Origin: Phycisphaeraceae bacterium
GTDB taxonomy: Bacteria > Planctomycetota > Phycisphaerae > Phycisphaerales > Phycisphaeraceae
DNA length: 52,534 nt
Reading direction: 5' to 3'
NCBI GenBank assembly: GCA_019634195.1
Contig: JAHQVV010000198.1
Coordinates: 1 to 52,534 of the forward strand
Shown: positions 1 to 8,907 of the stretch, piece by piece
Layout: each line of letters opens with the position of its first letter
Numbering within the stretch: the first letter of the stretch is position 1
Notes under the pieces: model-generated
The model's database searches: none
Told to the model about the DNA's origin: nothing
Seen by the model: the letters and a program-made list of their open reading frames with translations, nothing else
Translations under genes and position numbers: made by a program

Positions 1-1
1 A

Positions 2-3000
2 GACATCATCTCCCGTCGGCGAGAATTCAACTACCTGTTCGTGATCCCACAGATCGAGGGCGTAACCCTTCGGGTGGTCGATGGCGAGGTCCAGATCGGC
101 GCCGCAGGCGATGCAGACGACGATGGCTTCATCGAATGGTTCACCGAGGACCCCCCGAATTCGGGCAACTACATCAACGGCCCGGAGCTGGGTGGCACCG
201 TCCCCTACACCCTGGCGGACGATGAGATCGGTCGGTGGATCCATATCACCGCGGTCTACGACGGCAATACGTGGTACCTCTATCGCAATGGGGCGTTGGT
301 ACAGGCCGATGCGCATGCCGTTGGCCCGGTCTCGACCAACGCGGACTGGGTAATCGGCGAGTTCAACAACCTGCCGCAGCAGGCGAACGGCGACGAGATG
401 GTTGAGATCGACGATGTACGGGTCTACAACCGCGCCATGATCCAGGACGAGGTCCGCGAGTTGGCGGCGGCGTCGCCGATGGATGCCGAGAACCGCTTGG
501 TGGCCCGGTGGGATTTTGACAATGGCGCCAGCGATACCTCGCTCCATGGCACAGACCACGCCGGCACGCTGAACGGCGGGGCGGTGGTTGCGGGTGGAAC
601 TTTGACCCTCGATGGCGTGGACGACGAGATGCGTTTTGCGTCTACAACCGATATCAGCAACGCGACCGTGAACAAGCGCACCGTGCTGGTGCGGTTCAAG
701 GTAGATGATGCCTCGTCTACAGCTAAACAAGTGATCTATGACGAAGGGGGCAGCACCAAGGGTTTTAACATCTATATCGAGGACGGCTCGCTATACGTGG
801 GTGGCTGGAACCTAGCGAGCGACCCGACCTACTGGGCCGGGGCTTGGCTGAGCACGGACACGGTCGTGTCCGGTCAGTGGCACGAAGTGGCCTTGGTCTT
901 TGACGCCGAATCGACGATCACGACGAACGCGCTGCAGGCTTATTTGGATGGGGAATTGTTCGGCATGGCCGACGGCAGCCGGGTGACGGCCCACAACGAC
1001 GGCAACGCGGTGGGGCGGGTTAATCTTACCTCCCGCTACCAGGATGGAACCACCGGCGGCTCGAACCCATTTAAAGGCGAGATCGATTACGTCCATGTGA
1101 TCAGTGCTAACGCATCCGACGATGATCCCACTCTCAATCTTGTGGCGGCATGGGAGCTTGACGGGAATGGCGCGGACACTTCGCCCAACGGCTTGGACAA
1201 CAGCGGAACGGTCGTGGGTACCCCGAGCTATTCGAATGGTGCTTTGGTGCTCAGCGGCGACGACAACGTTTCGATTCCCAACAGTACCGACCTGAATAAC
1301 ACGCTGAACGAGCAGGTCATGATCGAGGCACGGTTCAAGGTGACCAACGCTGCTTCCGGGTCTCGCCAAGTGATCTATGAGACCGGGGGGAGCTCTCGTG
1401 GGATGAACGTGTATGTTCAATCGGGCAACCTCTACGTGGGCGGTTGGAACACCCCCGGCGCGGAGTCGGGATGGTCGGGGACTTGGCTCAGCACCGACAC
1501 GATCCAGTCGAACGTCTGGCACGAGGTTCGGGTCGTCCTCAACGGCGGCGACACGGTCGGCTCGGGTGCCATCGAAGGCTACTTGGATGGCACCCGTTTT
1601 GGAGAGGGCAGCGGCAGTCAGATCTGGCCCAATACCGGGCAGATCAGTATCGGCTCGATCCGCCAGAACTCGCTTGTCCATACCGGCTTTGCGGGTGCCG
1701 GGTCAAAGTTCACCGGCAGCATTGACTACGTACGGGTCTACAAGCGGATGGCCGCGACCCGCGACTTTATAGACCCCGCTGAGTTGAAAGTTTATGCCGG
1801 CCGGATCACGAAGGTTGCAGACCGCAACGGCTATAGCCTCGATGTGGCCTACAAGACGTTCACGGATCTCGAGCTGGCGGTGTCGCCCGATCGGCAGTGG
1901 CAGATCGACACGGTGACGGACCCGTACGGCCGATCGATGTCGTTCACCTACCGCGACGTGCAGGTCGGCGGGCTCTGGGTCGTCGAGAAGGTCAACCTGC
2001 CCAACGGCGAGGATGTCGATTACCTCTACGAAGACGACGCGCACCTCACCAAGGTCCAGCACGCCGACGGCACCGAGTCAACGTTTGTGTACGGCACCAG
2101 CACGCAGGCCCAAACCGTGACGGTGACGTTTGATGATGCCGCAGCAGAAGGAACACACCGCAGAAAGACGGCCTACCTCACGCAGAACTTCGTGCTCCCC
2201 GGTGGCGTGACCGAGGGGTTCGAGGCGTTCAACCAAGCGGCCATGCTGATCCGTATGCTGGTTAATGGTACGGATGAGGTTGCTTATCTGAATTTCAACG
2301 ATCCCAATGAAGTGACGACCAACATCAACAAGATGGCGATCTATGAAGGTTCGGGTAAGCTGCGCCAAGCCAACGGTCAGTGGACCTCACAACACTACAA
2401 AGACGGTTGGTCGGTCAGCAACGTCGGTGGTAGCACGAATCTGTCGGGCACACTCGAAGACACCTACGCCTTTGTTGATACCGATGGATCGACACCGAGC
2501 ACGCAGGACTTCGACTTAGATGTCTCACAAGCCGGTACATACCCGATTGTTGAGAACGAGCGGGGCGAGCGGACCACGATGACCTACTGGGACGCAGACG
2601 GGCTCGATTACAACGACACATGGGTGCGTTTCCGCAACTACGAGGATGCCACGGGGGAGACCTTTTCTTACAACGACTTTGCGCAGGTCACCCGATACAA
2701 AGACCGTGAGGACCGGGTCACCCTCAAAGACTATGACGCCAACGGCAATCTGCTTAAGCGCGAGGTCGGACTGATCTCCAATGGTGCCGGAGGTCAGGCC
2801 GCTCAGCCCGAATACGCGGAGTATGAATGGGCGTACTACAGCGGTTCGGAAGGGCCTGCCGTCGCGGGGATTAGCGGCGCAGCGAACCCGCAGCCCGAGA
2901 ATTTGTGTAAGTCTGCGACCGACGCCAACGGCAACACCACCCACTACGTCTACGACGCGAACAACTTCCTGATCGCACAGATCGACCCGGCCGACCGTGT

Positions 3001-6000
3001 GGGTGACGACAGGGCGGTCACAACCTACGGCTACGACAGCGCCGGCCGTATGCAGACGGTGACCGACCCGCTAGGCCGAGTCACGACTTTCGCCTACGAC
3101 GAGCGTGACCGGCAGAAGACCGTCACCTACGAGGATGGCTCTACGTCTGAGACCTTCTACGCCAACGAACTCACCGGCGGGGCGGGCAGCCTGTCCAACC
3201 TTGTCGTCGCTGTCAAGGACCGCAACGACAACTACACGCAGTACCGTTACGACGGCCACGGCCGACGCGTCACGACGATCCGTGGCATCACCACAGAGAC
3301 CAATGCACTGAACCTGTCGTTCATCCCCGACACGACCTACCACGATGTCGAGGAATGCGTCTACCTCGACGGCACCAGCCGCAAGGTGACCTGTACACGC
3401 AACGGTGAGCGTACCGAGTACGTCTACGACTTCCGCCACCGCCAGGTCGCGACGACAGTCTATCCGCGTGAAGAAGGGGTTTTCCCTTACAACACCAACC
3501 TCGTCGACCCGGACGGCGCGGGCCCCCTCGCGGCTGGAGATGACCCCGGGGAATTGGTCAGCACCACGGTCTACCGTGACAACCTACGATTCGCATCGGT
3601 TGACCCCTACGGCCGTGCAACCTTCTACGCCTACCGCGCGGCCGATTCGGCAATGATCCGTACGGTCAAAGAAACTGTCCCGGGTGGCAGCGGCATCGAT
3701 CTGGATACGGGTACGTTTACCGATGTCATCAACCTCACCCGAGACCTGTCCTACGAAGATGCGGCCGCACTCGGTGCGACGACTTCCGGGGGCGGGGCGG
3801 CTTATCTGATCACGGATGTGGTGAAGAACGCTGTCGGGCAAACGACTTCGACCATCGACCCCCGGAACATCCAGCACGACAGGGTCTACGACTCTCGTGG
3901 CCGTACCGTTGAGTCCGTTACCGCGGTCGGCACGACCGTCGAGGCGAAATCGGAGACGGTCTACGACGCTCAGTCCAACGTGATCGAGTCGCGCTCTGCT
4001 CGCTACTTCGACTCCGGCGACACCGAGGGCTCGAACAAGGCCTTTACCACCATGACCTACACCGGCCGCAACCTGCTGGCTACGAAGACGGTTGCGGCGG
4101 GCGACACCACTTACGACACGTTCGTCACCTCCGGCGGCACGTCCGGTCTAGGCGCGAAAGCCACCCAAGAGATGTTCTACTACCTCGACGGCACCCACGA
4201 GAAGACGGTGGACTTCAACGGCAACGATCCACAGTTCACAGCAAGCGATCACGAGTGGTTGACCGTCTGGCGTGACTGCTGCCGACGTGTCCGCGCGACG
4301 ATTGATCCGGAAGGCCACGGCAACGCGCAGGGCACGGACTTCAACGGCAACGTTGCGCACACCGCGGTCGTCGATGACCTGATCAGCGATGTGGTCGTGG
4401 ACGGCACCACCGGTGCGCGCACGATTGCGGACTCGGACTTCAACGGCATCCCCGGCTATTGGGACGCACCCGACGCCCGCACCCTGCAAGAAACCACGAC
4501 GCGTTTTGACTCGAAGAACCGGCCGGTCGCTTCGACGGTCTGGCTCGGTGCGCTGGACCTGGTTGACCCGAATGATCCGCCGATCCTTTACAGCGGTTCC
4601 GTCATCGGCGGGACCCGTGCGCAGAGCGCGGTCGATAACAGCCAGGACGGCCTGACGACGCTGTACTACTACTCCGAAGACCTCTACGAGACGCCGGTCG
4701 TCACCGCCGGTGTTGAGGGCGTGCCGACCCGCGGTCCTTCTCAGGGCAACACCATCCTGGTCCACCAGTTCGCCGGTGCCCCGGAGATCGACCTGCAGCC
4801 GATGCTCAACGAGCTCTCGAATGACGACATCCTCGTCCTCCGCGACGACTACACCAACGCCTCGGCCCGGGCCACGATCAACCCCGAGGGCGAGATCAGC
4901 GTGACCATCATGGACGGCCAGGGCCGCGCGGTCATCTCCGCCATGCTCGACCCGACCACCAACGCCGTGGTCACCTGGTCCACCGTCTCCCACGACCGCG
5001 TGAGCAACGCGATCGCGACCTCGTACGGCGACACGCTCGAGACCCTCTCGATCTCCGCCTTGAACCACCTCAACCGGTCCTTCACCGACGGCGCGGGCCG
5101 GGCGGTCGAGGCCGAGGACGCCGAGGGCAACGTCTCCTTCGCGGTCTACGACAACAACGGCAACGCGATCCGCACACGGAATGCCAACGCCGTGGGCCAA
5201 GACTGCGACTTCGACCCCCGGAATCGGGACATCAGTTGTACGGATACGCAGGGCGATACCACCACCCGCACGTACAACGACAACAACCAGGTGCTCAAGA
5301 CCACCGACGCGAAGCTCGTCGCCAACAAGGCCGACACCGTCTACGACGCGAGGGGCCGGGCCATCGAGACGACCAGCCGCCTGTCGGTCTCCGACACCAA
5401 TGAGGCGACCTACGACCCCAACTCCAACCTCCTGACGCAGACCGACGCCGAGGGCAATACCACCACCTACGAGTACGACCCCCGGAACCTGCGTATCGCG
5501 ACCTTGATGCCCGGGCACAACCCGGCCTCCGCCGTCGGCGACAGCGACTACGACCGCGCGGCGATGGCCTACGACGCCATGCGCCGGCCGCTCCTGAAAA
5601 CCGACCAAGAGGGCGACACCTGCGTCTACACCTACGACCTGGCCTCCCGACTGCTGACCCGGGACTACCGCACGGCCGCGAACAGCACGCCGCTGACCGA
5701 CGGCCTGCCCACCGGCACCATCGCCGATACGGATACGTTTACTTATGACGACGCCTCACGCCCGCTGACCGCGATCAAGGGCCGGTACAGCAACACCGTC
5801 ACCTACACCTACGACAACATCGGCCGGCCATCCAGCGAGGCCCTGACCACCAACGGCCAGACCTACACCACCGGCTACACCACTTACGACGATGACTCTA
5901 GGCTCACGACGCTGACTTACCCCGACGGCTCGACCGTCGCGACCACCTACACCGACCGCAACCAGGCCGAGGACATCGACTACGACCCCGACGGGCCGGG

Positions 6001-7891
6001 CGGCACCCTCCCAACGGCGATCGCGACGATGACCTACGACGTGGGGATGCGTGAGATTTTGCGTGACTTGGGCAACGGCCTGGAGACCTCCTTCAGCTAC
6101 CGCGAGGACAACATCGCCGGCACCCGCGACAATATGCTGGCGAGCATCACCGTCGAGACGGCGCCGGGGCTTGGCGACCGGCAGTCCTTCACCTTCGACT
6201 ACACCTACGACGCGAACAAGAACGTGGTCGACGAGACGCGTGCGCCCGGCAACCCGGCCAACGCGTCGTACAACTTCAGCTACACCCGTGGCGTTGATGC
6301 CAAGGACCGGATGACGTCCTGGACGCGGATCAACACGACGACGGCGCTGGACAGCCAGGCCTGGAGCCTGAGCTTCGAGGGCGACTGGGACGACACGACC
6401 CTGACCGACGGCGGGACGGGCACGACCCAGACGCGGACACACAACGCCCCGCACGAGCTCTTGACGATCGACCCTGATGGCGTGGGCGGCCTGCCCGCGT
6501 TCAGCCAGACCCACGACGCCAAGGGGAACCTGACGGCTGACGGCGACGGCCTGGCGCACACCTTCGACTTCGACAACATGCTCAGCCAGACCGTGGTGAG
6601 CTCGTCAAGCCCGCGCGGGATCGAGGGCACGCATAGCTATGCCTACGACGCGCTGGGCCGGCGGGTGAGCAAGACGGTCAACCCGACCGCCAGCAGCGCG
6701 GTGACGACCGTGTTCGTGTGTGCGGGCCAGCGTGTGATCAGCGAGTACACGGGGGGCACGGCGTCGAGCGACCCGGAGCGCAAGTACGTGTACAGCGCCA
6801 CGGGTTATATCGATGAGCCTTTGGCGTTGATCGACGCGACCGGACCAAGTGAAGCGACGTACTACTACCACCGTGACCGGCGTTTTAACGTGTCGGGCCT
6901 GACGGACGGCACGGGCGTGGCTTCAGAGAAATACACGTACACGGCGTACGGCGAGGTGACGATCTACGCGGCCGACGGGACGACGGTGCGTTCGTCGAGC
7001 AGCTTGGGCAACGGGTACACGCACACGGGGCATCGTCTGGACGAGGAGACGGGCCTGCACTACTTCCGGGCGCGTTACCACGACCCGGCGCTGGGCCGGT
7101 TCCTGGAACGCGACCCGCTGGGCTACCCCGACGGCTTGAACACCTATGCCGCCTACCATGTGATGTACGGAGGGGTGGATCCGAGTGGGATGCAAACATA
7201 TCAAGTTAAGATTCCCTCGCAATACTTTTTACCTGGAGGAAAAAGAACTTCTTACCGCGCACATTTGTCAGTATTGGCACGGTGGTCTAACGGTGAATTG
7301 AATCAAGAAACTAAAATCATGCCTATCGTACAAGAGCCCCATGTTGATGCAACTCCCACTAGCCCAGATAGTGGAGACGAAGATGTTTTCACGATCTACA
7401 ACAAAAGAATACGCACGCTTACCGGAGAGCAGCTAACCGCAACAGAAACAGAAATTGGTACGAGTAATAAACGGATTGGTACAAGTGACTGTTTCTATGA
7501 ATGTAGAGCTTGGATAATCACAATGGCATGGAACGTTGAAGGGGAATCTGCTTTAGAAGCAGTATTAAAATTAGCATTGCAGGGAACTATTGAATTTGCC
7601 CAATCAACAACTGTAGGTGGCCTTACACTAGGAGGACAAGGTAAAGGGTCTGCTGAAGCGAATCCCGAAGTAAAAATTCCATTAATCACTGATTTCGATG
7701 CCGCTGGATATATTAAGCATGAATTAAGGATTTGTGCGGATGGTGAATATAGTTTTGAGGTGATTGGTTTTGATTGGAATCCAAAGCGTAAAGATAACCC
7801 GTTCTTTAGATATTATGGATCACATCAGACTACTGATAATATAACAGATGAGAGCCCCAGTGGTTACCAAAATCCTCCGGAAGACAGGTGA
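2..7891 (+). CDS. LamG-domain and RHS/YD-repeat giant surface protein, 5' partial
   Basis: Reading frame stays open to the window start, so the GTG at 41 is not necessarily the start. About three LamG/concanavalin-like segments, then many YD repeats (YDxxGR, TYDxxNR) and an RHS core end 'GRFLERDPLGYPDGLNTY..GGVDPSGM'. Confidence 0.93.
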   Translation, partial: DIISRRREFNYLFVIPQIEGVTLRVVDGEVQIGAAGDADDDGFIEWFTEDPPNSGNYINGPELGGTVPYTLADDEIGRWIHITAVYDGNTWYLYRNGALVQADAHAVGPVSTNADWVIGEFNNLPQQANGDEMVEIDDVRVYNRAMIQDEVRELAAASPMDAENRLVARWDFDNGASDTSLHGTDHAGTLNGGAVVAGGTLTLDGVDDEMRFASTTDISNATVNKRTVLVRFKVDDASSTAKQVIYDEGGSTKGFNIYIEDGSLYVGGWNLASDPTYWAGAWLSTDTVVSGQWHEVALVFDAESTITTNALQAYLDGELFGMADGSRVTAHNDGNAVGRVNLTSRYQDGTTGGSNPFKGEIDYVHVISANASDDDPTLNLVAAWELDGNGADTSPNGLDNSGTVVGTPSYSNGALVLSGDDNVSIPNSTDLNNTLNEQVMIEARFKVTNAASGSRQVIYETGGSSRGMNVYVQSGNLYVGGWNTPGAESGWSGTWLSTDTIQSNVWHEVRVVLNGGDTVGSGAIEGYLDGTRFGEGSGSQIWPNTGQISIGSIRQNSLVHTGFAGAGSKFTGSIDYVRVYKRMAATRDFIDPAELKVYAGRITKVADRNGYSLDVAYKTFTDLELAVSPDRQWQIDTVTDPYGRSMSFTYRDVQVGGLWVVEKVNLPNGEDVDYLYEDDAHLTKVQHADGTESTFVYGTSTQAQTVTVTFDDAAAEGTHRRKTAYLTQNFVLPGGVTEGFEAFNQAAMLIRMLVNGTDEVAYLNFNDPNEVTTNINKMAIYEGSGKLRQANGQWTSQHYKDGWSVSNVGGSTNLSGTLEDTYAFVDTDGSTPSTQDFDLDVSQAGTYPIVENERGERTTMTYWDADGLDYNDTWVRFRNYEDATGETFSYNDFAQVTRYKDREDRVTLKDYDANGNLLKREVGLISNGAGGQAAQPEYAEYEWAYYSGSEGPAVAGISGAANPQPENLCKSATDANGNTTHYVYDANNFLIAQIDPADRVGDDRAVTTYGYDSAGRMQTVTDPLGRVTTFAYDERDRQKTVTYEDGSTSETFYANELTGGAGSLSNLVVAVKDRNDNYTQYRYDGHGRRVTTIRGITTETNALNLSFIPDTTYHDVEECVYLDGTSRKVTCTRNGERTEYVYDFRHRQVATTVYPREEGVFPYNTNLVDPDGAGPLAAGDDPGELVSTTVYRDNLRFASVDPYGRATFYAYRAADSAMIRTVKETVPGGSGIDLDTGTFTDVINLTRDLSYEDAAALGATTSGGGAAYLITDVVKNAVGQTTSTIDPRNIQHDRVYDSRGRTVESVTAVGTTVEAKSETVYDAQSNVIESRSARYFDSGDTEGSNKAFTTMTYTGRNLLATKTVAAGDTTYDTFVTSGGTSGLGAKATQEMFYYLDGTHEKTVDFNGNDPQFTASDHEWLTVWRDCCRRVRATIDPEGHGNAQGTDFNGNVAHTAVVDDLISDVVVDGTTGARTIADSDFNGIPGYWDAPDARTLQETTTRFDSKNRPVASTVWLGALDLVDPNDPPILYSGSVIGGTRAQSAVDNSQDGLTTLYYYSEDLYETPVVTAGVEGVPTRGPSQGNTILVHQFAGAPEIDLQPMLNELSNDDILVLRDDYTNASARATINPEGEISVTIMDGQGRAVISAMLDPTTNAVVTWSTVSHDRVSNAIATSYGDTLETLSISALNHLNRSFTDGAGRAVEAEDAEGNVSFAVYDNNGNAIRTRNANAVGQDCDFDPRNRDISCTDTQGDTTTRTYNDNNQVLKTTDAKLVANKADTVYDARGRAIETTSRLSVSDTNEATYDPNSNLLTQTDAEGNTTTYEYDPRNLRIATLMPGHNPASAVGDSDYDRAAMAYDAMRRPLLKTDQEGDTCVYTYDLASRLLTRDYRTAANSTPLTDGLPTGTIADTDTFTYDDASRPLTAIKGRYSNTVTYTYDNIGRPSSEALTTNGQTYTTGYTTYDDDSRLTTLTYPDGSTVATTYTDRNQAEDIDYDPDGPGGTLPTAIATMTYDVGMREILRDLGNGLETSFSYREDNIAGTRDNMLASITVETAPGLGDRQSFTFDYTYDANKNVVDETRAPGNPANASYNFSYTRGVDAKDRMTSWTRINTTTALDSQAWSLSFEGDWDDTTLTDGGTGTTQTRTHNAPHELLTIDPDGVGGLPAFSQTHDAKGNLTADGDGLAHTFDFDNMLSQTVVSSSSPRGIEGTHSYAYDALGRRVSKTVNPTASSAVTTVFVCAGQRVISEYTGGTASSDPERKYVYSATGYIDEPLALIDATGPSEATYYYHRDRRFNVSGLTDGTGVASEKYTYTAYGEVTIYAADGTTVRSSSSLGNGYTHTGHRLDEETGLHYFRARYHDPALGRFLERDPLGYPDGLNTYAAYHVMYGGVDPSGMQTYQVKIPSQYFLPGGKRTSYRAHLSVLARWSNGELNQETKIMPIVQEPHVDATPTSPDSGDEDVFTIYNKRIRTLTGEQLTATETEIGTSNKRIGTSDCFYECRAWIITMAWNVEGESALEAVLKLALQGTIEFAQSTTVGGLTLGGQGKGSAEANPEVKIPLITDFDAAGYIKHELRICADGEYSFEVIGFDWNPKRKDNPFFRYYGSHQTTDNITDESPSGYQNPPEDR

Positions 7892-7893
7892 CA

Positions 7894-8502
7894 ATGTTTT
7901 CAAAAATTATAATAAAAAGAATGCAGTATTGCTTAGATATTTACAGGGCACCTATGTTTTTAATGGCTTTTTGCGCTCTGGCAACCGGTACTTCGTGTAC
8001 ATCAGATAACTGTATTACCAGTGATGCCGAGCGTGTTCTTTACATACAGTCACCGACTAAGACTGTTGAGCACCGATTCCGTGTCACCTTTCAATTGAAG
8101 GGAGATGGCCGCCGACCATCTAGCTTTGAATGGGTGATTAAACAACATGCAGCAGCTGGTATTCCAAGCGAGAATTATGGTTGGTATGTTAAGGAGGCAA
8201 TGCTTGAAGGATCTATGGAATTGGTGAGTCTTTCCATCACTTATCCAGACACAGATTTGAATGGGACCATCTTGATTTGGGAATTTGTATGTGAACATAA
8301 TGATCAACGTGACAAAATTTACTATGAGAACTACGTGACAAGGAATGGGAATAATGGTGTGGAGATGATTGTTTCTCACAGTGTTTCAAGTTCAACAATC
8401 CATTTTGAGAATGAAGATACGATCATTCTAAGTCCTACAATAGATTTAAGTAAAATACCAGTTGACAGTTATAGTTATCTTTTTATGGAGGCGGGTGGAT
8501 AA
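7894..8502 (+). CDS. Hypothetical exported or membrane-anchored protein, overlapping or abutting the RHS gene
   Basis: ORF 7888-8502; GTG at 7888 overlaps the RHS stop (GTGA), ATG at 7894 is an alternative. Hydrophobic N-terminus 'APMFLMAFCALATGTSCTS'. AT-rich like the RHS tip. Confidence 0.7.
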   Translation: MFSKIIIKRMQYCLDIYRAPMFLMAFCALATGTSCTSDNCITSDAERVLYIQSPTKTVEHRFRVTFQLKGDGRRPSSFEWVIKQHAAAGIPSENYGWYVKEAMLEGSMELVSLSITYPDTDLNGTILIWEFVCEHNDQRDKIYYENYVTRNGNNGVEMIVSHSVSSSTIHFENEDTIILSPTIDLSKIPVDSYSYLFMEAGG

Positions 8503-8528
8503 GAATGACCTCCCCCTGACTTTTTTTT

Positions 8529-8606
8529 TGACCTGCCCCCTGAAAACTAGTCCATTTGTTATGAGAGAATCTCATGACCTTGGACTAGTTTTCAGGGGGC
8601 AGGTCA
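8529..8606. repeat. 26-bp perfect inverted repeat element (tgacctgccccctgaaaactagtcca / tggactagttttcagggggcaggtca) with an internal hairpin
   Basis: Left arm 8529-8554, right arm 8581-8606, perfect complement; centre contains atgaga-gaa-tctcat (8561-8575). Confidence 0.9.
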
Positions 8607-8736
8607 GTTTTGGTTGCCATCGGTCGCTGCTCCGGTCGATCGCTTCCGTAGGACTACGGAAGCAAAAACGACTCTGTCAGCACCGCCCCGATGGCGGGTA
8701 TCGCTGTTTTTCAGCGATCCTGAGGGGTTTTGTCAA

Positions 8737-8808
8737 AGCGGGTGAAGAGATTCGAACTCTCGACATTCACGTTGGCAACGTGACGCTCTACCACTGAGCT
8801 ACACCCGC
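8737..8808 (-). tRNA. tRNA-Gly (anticodon GCC)
   Basis: Reverse complement GCGGGTGTAGCTCAGTGGTAGAGCGTCACGTTGCCAACGTGAATGTCGAGAGTTCGAATCTCTTCACCCGCT; cloverleaf with TTGCCAA anticodon loop. Confidence 0.96.
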
Positions 8809-8873
8809 GTGGTGGACCGACAATGGTAGCATCTCCAGCGGGGCTTGCAAGTGCATTTGGACCCGCTTTTGGC

Positions 8874-8901
8874 TTGGCAAGCACCCGCTAGGCGGTATGC
8901 T
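8874..8901 (+). promoter_or_regulatory. Sigma70-like promoter TTGGCA-N16-TATGCT placed 6 nt before ATG 8908
   Basis: Direct sequence match and spacing. Confidence 0.55.
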
Positions 8902-8907
8902 GGGGGC

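Noticed and set aside
4148-5608. 486-aa minus-strand ORF antisense to the RHS gene
   Set aside because: Low-complexity Val/Gly/Arg/Ala shadow ORF generated by the GC-rich codon bias of the sense gene; no recognisable domain.
8462-8797. 111-aa ORF across the inverted repeat and tRNA-Gly
   Set aside because: Runs through the inverted repeat and antisense to a tRNA; no coding signal.
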